DNA from: an uncultured Collinsella sp.
GTDB lineage: Bacteria > Actinomycetota > Coriobacteriia > Coriobacteriales > Coriobacteriaceae
NCBI GenBank assembly: GCA_900754525.1
Contig: CAAEDE010000020.1
Coordinates: 1-20,343 of the forward strand
Length of the DNA: 20,343 nucleotides
Direction: 5' to 3'
The position numbers and the translations under genes are program-made. Positions 1 to 5,892 of the stretch are shown here, in pieces. Positions within the stretch are counted from its first letter, which is position 1; every line of letters begins with the position of its first letter. The notes beneath the pieces are model-generated. The model did not search any database. It saw only the letters and a list, made by a program, of their open reading frames with translations, and was not told the DNA's origin.

Positions 1-49
1 GAAGGCGAGGAAGAAGGGCGTGAAGGGAGCGAAGAGCGTTGCTGCCTAG
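1..49 (+). CDS. possible C-terminal end of a rightward gene (partial)
   Basis: Read from base 2, the + strand gives a lysine-rich tail, KARKKGVKGAKSVAA, followed by TAG at 47-49. The composition would suit the basic C terminus of a gene entering from the left and converging on the small leftward gene that ends at 71. Only 15 codons are visible and no domain can be named, so this could equally be chance. Confidence 0.2.
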   Translation, partial: KARKKGVKGAKSVAA

Positions 50-70
50 GCTAGCCCCTTGTCACACAAA

Positions 71-265
71 CTACCGAAGCCTCCCTTTTTTCCTCTCCTT
101 TAGTCCGACGAATAGGGTTGCCGTAAAGTAAAGGGCGGAAATGCAGGCTATGGCAAGCGAAACGAGTTCCTTGGGCGGTTTCAGCAAAAGGTCGCTAGCA
201 AAGAGTAATGCAAGCAGGGCAAAGCCGATTGTGTTCAAGTATCTCGATTGATTTTGCGACAACAT
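71..265 (-). CDS. small two-helix membrane protein, function unknown
   Basis: A 64-residue protein with two hydrophobic segments (about residues 12-27 and 34-53) and a strongly basic end (KERKKGRLR). The hairpin topology would probably leave the basic tail in the cytoplasm. The ATG at 263-265 is preceded by AAGGAAG at a normal distance, which supports translation. It begins 12 bp after the stop of the secreted four-Cys protein and is the last gene of a three-gene leftward cassette. I do not recognise a family. Its size, topology and place after a small secreted protein resemble a self-immunity or export-helper peptide, but that is inference from context only. Base composition is more AT-rich than the housekeeping genes to the right. 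Confidence 0.6.
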   Translation of the reverse strand: MLSQNQSRYLNTIGFALLALLFASDLLLKPPKELVSLAIACISALYFTATLFVGLKERKKGRLR

Positions 266-277
266 GGCAACTTCCTT

Positions 278-682
278 TCAGAACATGCAAGTGAAAAGTC
301 GGTACGATGTCATTGCGGTTGCAAAAAAGCCGCCGCCAGGACCGGTTGCCACGAGACCGGCGATAACTTCAGCGGTGCCAGCAAGGTAGGGATCGCGCAG
401 GCAAGCCTCCTCCTTCGCGTTCAGCTTGACCTCGTGAGGGACGGTGCGGTTATTTGCAGATCCGTGAGAATCGCACCACGCCTTGGAATATGAATCCGTG
501 CAGCGCCCGCGCTCAAAAAGGGATATATCGTAATTTTCGTCGTAGTTGTCTCCGACGTGGATCTCGCTGCTCTCGGCGGGAGATCCCTCGCCGGCATGGG
601 CTGCCGCAACGGGCACAAATGGTGTCATGACAAGGGAGAGGCAAAGAGCTGCTGAGACGATGGAGGGCAGGCATTTCTTCAT
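278..682 (-). CDS. secreted small protein with four mature cysteines and Gly-rich hydrophobic C terminus
   Basis: A 134-residue protein with a clear Sec signal peptide: a Lys pair at 2-3, a hydrophobic core at about 7-28, and a likely signal peptidase I site after AHA at 28-30. The mature part has an acidic stretch (about 33-57), then Cys61, Cys70, Cys94 and Cys132, enough for two disulfides. The last 34 residues are hydrophobic and glycine-rich, with a TGPGGGFF segment, and end in CMF. The start at 682 has AGGAG 7 nt upstream and lies 10 bp after the end of the full-length thioredoxin-like frame, so the two genes were built to be read together. No family is recognised. Linkage to a thiol-disulfide protein suggests that oxidative folding outside the membrane matters. 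A bacteriocin-like or surface-active peptide is possible but unproven. Confidence 0.65.
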   Translation of the reverse strand: MKKCLPSIVSAALCLSLVMTPFVPVAAAHAGEGSPAESSEIHVGDNYDENYDISLFERGRCTDSYSKAWCDSHGSANNRTVPHEVKLNAKEEACLRDPYLAGTAEVIAGLVATGPGGGFFATAMTSYRLFTCMF

Positions 683-692
683 GGCTGGCTCC

Positions 693-1250
693 TTAATCTG
701 GCCTCTGATAGTTACTCGATGTCGCCTCCTTCCGCTTTACATCCGTTGTATTCGCGTATTTCTTTAATAAGGCAAGAGGTTCTTCCTCTCCTTCGGATAA
801 GCCGATGATGTTTCCTTGATCATCCAGTATGAATACGGATGGAATATGCTCAAGTTCATATTGGTCATACACGGTCTTATCTTAATCTATGTATATGGGA
901 AAGTCTCCTTCTTGGACCGAGGCTTCTTCAATTGTGCTGTCCTCGGAAACAGTGAAAAGGTTCTCCCTTAAGGCTGCGAAATTATCAAGTTGTTGCATAT
1001 CTTCTATGAGAGATTCGCAGTGCTGACACCACGATGCCCAGAACATCAAGATGTTTTCCTCATTAGGTTTTAGCTTGTTAAAATAATTGACGTTTCGGCC
1101 GAGGCTGAAATCTTGGCCCATTTTAATGGACAAAGATGAGGGATAAGCATCGTGTTGCGGTTTGATATTGACGGCGATTAAGGCGGCGAAACACGTCAGA
1201 GTCGCCAAAGTCAGTAAGGCGATAACGCATTTTCTCGGTTTCCAGCTCAT
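693..1250 (-). pseudogene. TlpA/thioredoxin-like membrane-anchored protein, interrupted by an in-frame TAA
   Basis: The frame opens with MSWKPRK at 1250, chosen because AGAGGG lies 7 nt upstream; an in-frame ATG at 1280 would add ten residues. One N-terminal helix (about residues 8-28) would anchor it outside the membrane. The motif FWASWCQHC places a CxxC active site at about residues 75-78, as in TlpA/AhpC-TSA thioredoxin-fold proteins. After FPIYID the frame meets TAA at 882-884, then continues open for 62 codons with DKTVYDQYELEHIPSVFILD, the expected cis-Pro and beta-strand half of the fold, ending at TAA 693-695. The gene is therefore split by a single nonsense codon with no frame change. 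A shortened product ending at 882 would lack the cis-Pro half and probably not fold. A sequencing error or a strain-specific mutation could explain it. Confidence 0.75.
882..884 (-). other. in-frame nonsense codon (TAA) inside the thioredoxin-like gene
   Basis: On the minus strand the codons read ATA GAT TAA GAT AAG. Frame and homology continue unbroken on both sides. TAA is not the codon used for selenocysteine (TGA) or pyrrolysine (TAG). One base change would restore an ordinary sense codon such as CAA, AAA or GAA. Confidence 0.85.
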
Positions 1251-1280
1251 GACAGATCCCTCTCTCATGGTGAAACGCAT

Positions 1281-1442
1281 ACGTTTTGGGACCGGATACC
1301 GCTCAAATCCAATCTGGACGATGACTCGACTTACCGCCTTGTCCTTTCAGCGTGATTGCCGCTGCGGCAAGATCTGCGCAGCCTTTTGGAATAGTCCTAC
1401 GCTCAAGCCGTTTCTATTCACCCTGAGCGAAGGGAGCCGCAT
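1281..1442. promoter_or_regulatory. divergent intergenic region with a 15-bp dyad (1356-1370)
   Basis: This region separates the leftward thioredoxin-like cassette from the rightward pilin-like gene, so promoters for both should lie here. The clearest element is a perfect inverted repeat, TTGCCGC-T-GCGGCAA, at 1356-1370, with 7-bp arms around one base, about 73 bp upstream of the pilin-like start. It has the form of a site for a dimeric repressor or activator. I could not assign convincing -35/-10 boxes in either direction. Confidence 0.4.
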
Positions 1443-2465
1443 ATGCATGCAGCGGCAGTTTCGCCTCGGGGGGGGGTCGCTCGTAGGGCGGCTAATCTCC
1501 GGGGCCAGTCAATCATCGAGTACGTCCTGATCATCGCCGTCATCGGTCTTGTCATCGTGTTCGCGGGACCCGGTGTGGCGGGAGCCATCCGCAACCAGTT
1601 CAACCTGGTCGGCAACACTGTGAACAGCGGGACTAGCGCTGGCGCCGAGGGCGGCGGAGCATCCGGCGGCGGTTCCGCGGGAGCCGATTCAGTGACCGTA
1701 CAGGCGGCTGTGGCCAAGGACGTCAAGGACTGGACGCTCGTTGAACAGAAGGCCGTGGCCGAGGACATCGCAGCGAAGGGCGAGGCGTCGCCAGTGTACG
1801 CCAAGGCGAAGGCCGCTATGGATGCGGGAACGACTTGGTCGGTCAAGCTCACGAACGATGACACCATGACCTACCGAATCATCGGCATCAACCACGACGA
1901 CTTGGCAGATGGCAGCGGCAAGGCAGGCCTGACGTTCCTCACCACCTCGACGGGAATCAGATCGCGCATGAATGCGACCGACACTAATGTCGGTGGTTGG
2001 GAGAAGTCCGAGCTCCGTGCGAAGATGAACTCCGGTGAGATCTGGAACCTGATGCCGTCCGATTTCCAATCCAAGGTAAAGCCCGTCAGGAAGCTCACGA
2101 ACAACGTCGGTGGCGGGAAGGCGAATAAGAATGCCGCCGTGACAGCAACGACCGACAGACTGTTCCTGCTCAGCTACTCCGAGATTGTGCCGACGTCTTA
2201 TCTCGCATCTGACTATCCCTGGACTTCCAACGAGGGCACCCAGTACGAGGCCTTCAGGGGCAAGGTGACGGAGAACCACAATGTCAAGAACCCCGATGCC
2301 TTCTCCGCCATCGCCATTGGTCCAAGTTGGTGGGAGCGTACGGTGTGTACGATGTATCAGAAGGCTCCTGCTGCGGGTTTCCTCCGTGTCAAAAGCGACG
2401 AAGGTCCGACACCATCCTTCTACGCGCCGTACGCGGGTTGCGTCTGCCCTGTCTGGAGCTTCTAG
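1443..2465 (+). CDS. Flp/Tad-type prepilin N terminus fused to a DUF6273-like surface domain
   Basis: A 340-residue protein. Residues 21-40 show the type IVb prepilin signature: Gly21, then QSIIEY with Glu at +5 and Tyr at +6, then a hydrophobic stretch. The basic 21-residue leader would be cut after Gly21 by a TadV-type prepilin peptidase. Residues 62-82 are a flexible Gly/Ser/Ala linker. Residues about 130-340 look like DUF6273: WEKSELRAKMNSGEIWNLMP, a TTDRLFLLSYSEI segment, WWERT at 296-300 (compare WWLRS in relatives) and a CVCPVWSF end, with three cysteines near the C terminus. The start has AAGGGAG about 6 nt upstream. Classical Flp pilins are only about 50-80 residues, so this may be a tip, minor or adhesive pilin, or simply a membrane-anchored surface protein. 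No tad assembly genes are in the window. Confidence 0.75.
   Translation: MHAAAVSPRGGVARRAANLRGQSIIEYVLIIAVIGLVIVFAGPGVAGAIRNQFNLVGNTVNSGTSAGAEGGGASGGGSAGADSVTVQAAVAKDVKDWTLVEQKAVAEDIAAKGEASPVYAKAKAAMDAGTTWSVKLTNDDTMTYRIIGINHDDLADGSGKAGLTFLTTSTGIRSRMNATDTNVGGWEKSELRAKMNSGEIWNLMPSDFQSKVKPVRKLTNNVGGGKANKNAAVTATTDRLFLLSYSEIVPTSYLASDYPWTSNEGTQYEAFRGKVTENHNVKNPDAFSAIAIGPSWWERTVCTMYQKAPAAGFLRVKSDEGPTPSFYAPYAGCVCPVWSF
1468..1476 (+). repeat. nine-G homopolymer in the prepilin leader
   Basis: An uninterrupted G9 run covers codons 9-12 of the pilin-like gene (CGG GGG GGG GTC). In the present state it is in frame. Gain or loss of bases not divisible by three would shift the frame before the prepilin cleavage site; one alternative frame stops at about 1530. 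Such tracts are typical slipped-strand phase-variation sites in surface genes, though variation itself is not shown here. It is also an error-prone site for sequencing. Confidence 0.7.
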
Positions 2466-2496
2466 GCATTTTGTCATATAAGCTGACATAGGGATA

Positions 2497-2529
2497 AAGG
2501 CCCGCGCTGGATTGCACGGGCCTTCTTTT
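2497..2529 (+). terminator. rho-independent terminator of the pilin-like gene
   Basis: Perfect 8-bp arms AAGGCCCG (2497-2504) and CGGGCCTT (2517-2524) enclose a 12-nt loop and are followed by CTTTT. It lies 31 bp after the stop codon. Confidence 0.75.
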
Positions 2530-2722
2530 GGCAAGTTTACGAACGGTTTGAGGTTCGTAGGACAGGTTATCGGGTTGAGGAGAAATGGGGTCGTACAGCG
2601 GCTCTCAGAGCGTCTGCCGCACTCCCCCGCCATTACCTTCGTAGCGCCCTCGTATAGAGCTCATCCCGCTTGGCGTTTCGTTGTAACCACTCACTTGTCC
2701 ACCGATCAAGTGAACTACTGGA

Positions 2723-2790
2723 ATAAATACAGCGACACGCTTGTTCGTTACAGTCGCTATATCTGTGTAAATCGCCGCGATAAATACAGC
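2723..2790. repeat. direct repeat pair ATAAATACAGC
   Basis: Exact 11-bp copies occur at 2723-2733 and 2780-2790, 57 bp apart start to start. A partial relative, ATAAATCGGC, occurs at 2841-2850. Each full copy overlaps the left arm of a hairpin. Confidence 0.6.
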
Positions 2791-2814
2791 CCTTACTCGG
2801 CTGTATACCAGCTA

Positions 2815-2908
2815 CGCGTATGTAGATTCATAACGCGTTAATAAATCGGCTCAAGCGCGTGCAAAACGCGCAAGTAGCCGCAAATGGCGATTATCGCGTA
2901 GGTAGATT
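2815..2908. repeat. direct repeat pair CGCGTA(T/G)GTAGATT
   Basis: Fourteen-base copies at 2815-2828 and 2895-2908 differ at one position and lie 80 bp apart start to start. They flank the two-part hairpin at 2847-2880, an arrangement that looks organised and not random. Confidence 0.55.
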
Positions 2909-2920
2909 ATTGGCACCCTG

Positions 2921-2950
2921 TTGCTTAATCAAAATTAAGCAATTGCTTAA
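2921..2950. repeat. nested palindrome built from three TTGCTTAA half-sites
   Basis: TTGCTTAAT (2921-2929) and ATTAAGCAA (2934-2942) form a 9-bp inverted repeat with a CAAA loop. The second arm also joins the next bases into a perfect 16-bp palindrome, TTAAGCAATTGCTTAA (2935-2950). This alternating triple half-site suits a dimeric DNA-binding protein. It has no T-tract that would make it a terminator on the + strand. Confidence 0.6.
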
Positions 2951-2953
2951 AAC

Positions 2954-2982
2954 AAAAAAGGTCAGGCACTAGGTGCCTGACC
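2954..2982 (-). terminator. rho-independent terminator of the tRNA-Pro gene
   Basis: On the minus strand, perfect 10-bp arms GGTCAGGCAC and GTGCCTGACC (2960-2982) enclose a 3-nt loop and are followed by six T (2954-2959). It lies 10 bp beyond the tRNA 3' end. Confidence 0.9.
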
Positions 2983-2992
2983 TGCAAACTTC

Positions 2993-3069
<77 letters not shown>

Positions 3070-3111
3070 AAGCTTCTGTTTGTTGCTCTGCTCTCGCTCG
3101 CAACAGGGAGT

Positions 3112-3141
3112 ATATTAACCCGAAACTTTAGACTTGTGCAA
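3112..3141 (-). promoter_or_regulatory. probable sigma-70-type promoter of tRNA-Pro
   Basis: On the minus strand, TTGCAC (3136-3141) is followed after 18 bp by TAATAT (3112-3117), about 42 bp upstream of the tRNA 5' end. It lies just after the coaBC stop, so the tRNA can be expressed independently of the gene train. Confidence 0.6.
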
Positions 3142-3149
3142 GAACTTTT

Positions 3150-4364
3150 TTATAAAATTTGAAGCAAGTCCAAAATTGTATCTGCGAGCTGGGTTTTTGT
3201 TAGCACGGGAAGCTCTTGCGTACCCGTTGTGCTCACAACCCAGGCCTTGTTAGTGTCGGTTCCAAAGCCTGAATCGGCGCGCGAGACATCGTTGGCGATA
3301 ATGGCATCGCAACCCTTGCGCGCGAGCTTGCGCTGCGCGTACTCCACGACGTTGTCGGTCTCGGCCGCAAAGCCGATCACGCATCGCTCGCCCTTCTGAC
3401 GCGAGAGCTCGGCCAAAATATCGACCGTTTCGACAAGCTCGATGCGATCCAAGCGTTCGTTGGACTTTTTGAGCTTATGGTCGGCAGGAGCGGCGGGTGT
3501 GTAGTCGGCGACGGCTGCGGCGCAAATGGCCGCATCGGCCGTCTGGAAGGCGCTCAGTGCCGCCTGGAGCATCTCTGCGGCGGTCTGCACGCGTATGCAC
3601 GCCACGCCGCGGGGAACATCGAGCGATGTCGGTCCCAACACGAGTGTGACCGCAGCACCGCGACGAGCGGCCTCCCCCGCCAGGGCGATGCCCATCTTGC
3701 CCGAAGAGCGGTTGCCAATGAAGCGCACCGGGTCGATCGGTTCGTGCGTGGGACCGGCGGTAATTACGATGCGCTTACCTGCCAGGTCCTGTGGCGCGGG
3801 GTTGAGCACCTCACAGATGACTTCGACGATGTCCTCGGGCTCGCTCATGCGTCCTGTGTCCACGTCGCCGCAGGCAAGGTAGCCGTTGCCGGGTCCCACC
3901 ACATGCACGCCGCGGTTGCGCAACGTGGCCATGTTGGCCTGCGTCGCCGGCGCCTTCCACATGCCGTTGTTCATAGCGGGTGCGACCACGATGGGTCGCG
4001 GCGTTGCAAGCAGCGTGGTGGAAATAAGGTCATCGGCGATGCCGTTGGCCATCTTGGCGATGATATTGGCCGTCGCGGGCGCCACGACCACCAGATCGGG
4101 CTCCTGCGCCAGCGAAATGTGGTGGATGGGGTCGGAGGGATCGTCGAATAGGCCCACGGCAACGGGCTCGTTGGTGAGCGCACGGAAGGTGAGCGGGCCC
4201 ACAAACTCGGTGGCATGCTCGCTCATAACGACTTTGACGCGCGCGCCGCGCTTTTGCAGCAGGCGCACGATATTGCACGACTTATAGGCGGCGATCCCGC
4301 CGGTAATGCCCAGCAGGATCGTTTTTCCCTCAAGTTGCATTGAATTGTTGCATGCCGCCGTCAT
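3150..4364 (-). CDS. coaBC: bifunctional phosphopantothenoylcysteine decarboxylase / phosphopantothenate-cysteine ligase
   Basis: Makes 4'-phosphopantetheine for coenzyme A: CoaB couples cysteine to phosphopantothenate and CoaC decarboxylates the product using FMN. The 404-residue length fits the fused family. The CoaC half (about 12-190) shows GITGGIAAYK, the HHISLA histidines (81-82), PAMN at 129-132 and GYLACGDVDTGRM with Cys165. The CoaB half shows GPTHEPIDPVRFIGN (204-218), the KLKKSNE motif and NDVSRADSGF. The start at 4364 was chosen because AAGGAAG precedes it, overlapping the last codons of the zinc-ribbon gene; an upstream in-frame ATG at 4481 would overlap that gene heavily. It is the last protein gene of the train, 2 bp after the previous stop. 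Confidence 0.95.
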   Translation of the reverse strand: MTAACNNSMQLEGKTILLGITGGIAAYKSCNIVRLLQKRGARVKVVMSEHATEFVGPLTFRALTNEPVAVGLFDDPSDPIHHISLAQEPDLVVVAPATANIIAKMANGIADDLISTTLLATPRPIVVAPAMNNGMWKAPATQANMATLRNRGVHVVGPGNGYLACGDVDTGRMSEPEDIVEVICEVLNPAPQDLAGKRIVITAGPTHEPIDPVRFIGNRSSGKMGIALAGEAARRGAAVTLVLGPTSLDVPRGVACIRVQTAAEMLQAALSAFQTADAAICAAAVADYTPAAPADHKLKKSNERLDRIELVETVDILAELSRQKGERCVIGFAAETDNVVEYAQRKLARKGCDAIIANDVSRADSGFGTDTNKAWVVSTTGTQELPVLTKTQLADTILDLLQIL

Positions 4365-4366
4365 CG

Positions 4367-5086
4367 CTAGGCTTCCTTGCTCGGGAGTACCAGGAGGCGG
4401 TGGCAGTACGGGCAGTGCGTAATCTCGCTGCCGTCGTGGTTGAGGTCGCTCATGGACGATGCCTGCAGCGCAGTGTGGCAAACCGTGGGGATGTTGCCCT
4501 GGATGGTCTCGACGGCCAGGCCGCGGAACTGCTTAAGCAGACGCTCGTAGTCGGTGAGCACGTCGGCCGGCAGCGTAGCGGCAAGCGCGGTGCGCTCCTT
4601 GGTGGCGGCGTCAATCTGAGCCTGCAGGTCGGCAGCCTTGGCGCGGGCGGCCTTGGTATCGGCCTTCACGCCCTCCTCGAACTTGGCGATGATGGCCTGC
4701 GCGCGGGTCTCGCGGTCGAGTGCCTCTTTGTGGGCGACAACGACGTCCTTGCGGGTGTGCTCAATCTTGTCCAGACGCTTGGCCAGGGTGGCGAGCTCGT
4801 TTTCCAGGTCCTGAACCTCGCGGTAGTCGGAACCGTCGACGTGGCGCTTCTTGGCAGCCTCGATGGCGTTGTTGGTCTGAATCTCGGTGGTGTTGAGATC
4901 GTCGAGCTCAATGTCCAGATCCTTACGCTGGGCGTAGAGCTTGGTCATCTCGGACTTGAGCTTCACATAGGTCTTGCGCTTGGAAGCGAGCTCCTTGAGC
5001 TCCGGCATATTGGCAAGTTCGCTCTTGTTGCGGGCGAGCTCCAAATCGATCTGTTGCAGCCTGAGTAGCGTATCGCCGGCGCTCAT
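4367..5086 (-). CDS. coiled-coil zinc-ribbon protein (zf-RING_7 / DUF164 family)
   Basis: A 239-residue protein. Residues 5-170 are mostly long charged heptad helices, including the family-typical YREVQDLENELATL segment (89-101), followed by a C-terminal zinc-ribbon region (about 195-235). Family members normally carry two CxxC knuckles. Here the second, CPYCH (225-229), is intact, but the first reads IPTVCH with Pro at the place of its first Cys, leaving Cys203-His204. Metal binding may use a histidine or be weakened. The start at 5086 has AAGGAG 8 nt upstream and forms an ATGA overlap with the NIF3 stop. The pairing of this family with NIF3-family genes is common in actinobacteria. Cellular role is not established. 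Confidence 0.85.
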   Translation of the reverse strand: MSAGDTLLRLQQIDLELARNKSELANMPELKELASKRKTYVKLKSEMTKLYAQRKDLDIELDDLNTTEIQTNNAIEAAKKRHVDGSDYREVQDLENELATLAKRLDKIEHTRKDVVVAHKEALDRETRAQAIIAKFEEGVKADTKAARAKAADLQAQIDAATKERTALAATLPADVLTDYERLLKQFRGLAVETIQGNIPTVCHTALQASSMSDLNHDGSEITHCPYCHRLLVLPSKEA

Positions 5087-5892
5087 AAGTTCTCTCCTTT
5101 TGTCACAGTCCACCATTGGCAAGGGTTCAGTATTTTAATCGCATGACGGGGGTCGACCCCGGCGTCAACTGCAGAGTTCATCAATATATCAACGAACGGC
5201 TCCTCGGAGCGGTCGTGGCCGAGCAAGATCACCGGCAGCCCGCGCAAGGCAAGGTCTTGTGCCACGTGATAGCCCGCCTCGCCCGTCACGACGACGTCCG
5301 CGCACGCGGCGATGGCAAGCTCTCCAAAGTCGCCTAGGGAACCGCCCAAAATGGCGACGGTGCGGCACGGGCGATCGGCTTCGCCCCACACACGCGGGTC
5401 GCTGCCGAAGGCCGTGACAGCACGGGTGGCAAGATCGCGCAGCGTGCACGGGTCGTTGAGCGTTGCAAGCGCGCCCAGGCCGGTGGCCTCGGGGTCGTCC
5501 ACATGCTCCAGCGAGCTCACGGGTGCGGCACCCAGCAGCTCGCTCAGGCAGACACGGGCTTCGTGCGAGCGGTCCAAGTTGGTGTGGAGCGATATGATGT
5601 TCACGCCGCAACGGGCCGCCTCATAGAGTGCCGCGCTGCACTGGGGGCGAGTGGCATCCGCTGGACAAAACGCCTCGGGCGCCTTGATGTAGATAGGATG
5701 ATGCGTCAGCAGTACGTTGGCGCCGGCCTCCTGGGCGCGGTGCACATTGGCTTCGGTCGCATCGAGTGCGCAGGCAACACCGGTGATCTCGGCAGCGGGG
5801 TCTCCCACAGATAGCCCAACATGATCCCAGCCCTCGGCGTCCGCCTTGGGGTAGCGCGCCAGCAGCGCACGTTCAAGCTCGGCGACGATCAT
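5083..5892 (-). CDS. NIF3-like dinuclear metal centre protein
   Basis: A 269-residue NIF3/YqfO/YbgI-family protein. The metal-ligand motifs are in order: GWDHVGL (21-27), LLTHHPIY with His64 and His65, SLHTNLD (101-107), and near the C terminus TGEAGYH and LGHDRSEEP. The family is a cyclic hexamer with a two-metal site and is sometimes annotated as GTP cyclohydrolase I type 2, but its physiological reaction is not settled, so no activity is claimed. This is a short form without the inserted PII-like domain found in some relatives. Its ATG overlaps the cysteine desulfurase stop (ATGA) and no strong ribosome binding site is visible, which points to translational coupling. Confidence 0.9.
   Translation of the reverse strand: MIVAELERALLARYPKADAEGWDHVGLSVGDPAAEITGVACALDATEANVHRAQEAGANVLLTHHPIYIKAPEAFCPADATRPQCSAALYEAARCGVNIISLHTNLDRSHEARVCLSELLGAAPVSSLEHVDDPEATGLGALATLNDPCTLRDLATRAVTAFGSDPRVWGEADRPCRTVAILGGSLGDFGELAIAACADVVVTGEAGYHVAQDLALRGLPVILLGHDRSEEPFVDILMNSAVDAGVDPRHAIKILNPCQWWTVTKGENL

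Larger units (their letters stand above)
2530..2953. other. non-coding hairpin-rich tract with short direct repeats
   Basis: No credible gene is seen in these 424 bases. Hairpins follow one another: TACGAAC/GTTCGTA (2538-2559), GCGGC/GCCGC (2598-2620), TCACTTG/CAAGTGA (2691-2713), AGCGAC/GTCGCT (2731-2758), ATACAGCC/GGCTGTAT (2784-2806), a two-part stem CGGCT+GCGCGT with ACGCGC+AGCCG (2847-2880), and TTGCTTAAT/ATTAAGCAA (2921-2942). Two pairs of direct repeats lie in the same stretch. It could be a structured RNA, a protein-binding array or remains of a mobile element next to the tRNA. The choice cannot be made from sequence alone. Confidence 0.5.

Noticed and set aside
882..884. Recoding of the internal stop as selenocysteine or pyrrolysine
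   Set aside because: The codon is TAA, not TGA or TAG, and it does not sit in the CxxC site, so a nonsense mutation or sequencing error is the simpler explanation.
2281..2465. Diversity-generating retroelement target at the 3' end of the DUF6273-like gene, with a downstream hairpin
   Set aside because: No reverse transcriptase or accessory gene is in the window and no template copy of the C-terminal region was found. The only shared string noticed (GCGTCTGCC) is short enough to be chance.
2497..2524. Inverted repeat after the pilin-like gene as a mobile-element end
   Set aside because: Its GC-rich arms, the following CTTTT and its distance from the stop codon fit an ordinary rho-independent terminator.
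1689..2633. Leftward 314-codon frame opposite the pilin-like gene
   Set aside because: The + strand encodes a prepilin motif and a DUF6273-like domain with a good ribosome binding site and a terminator. The antisense frame is Arg-rich and featureless.
2512..2841. Rightward 109-codon frame in the intergenic tract
   Set aside because: It starts at a TTG inside the terminator hairpin, has no ribosome binding site and no recognisable domain, and covers several perfect hairpins that better explain the sequence.
2691..2982. CRISPR array or transposon end
   Set aside because: The repeats are short, only paired and unevenly spaced, without regular spacers. No cas gene, transposase or target-site duplication was seen.
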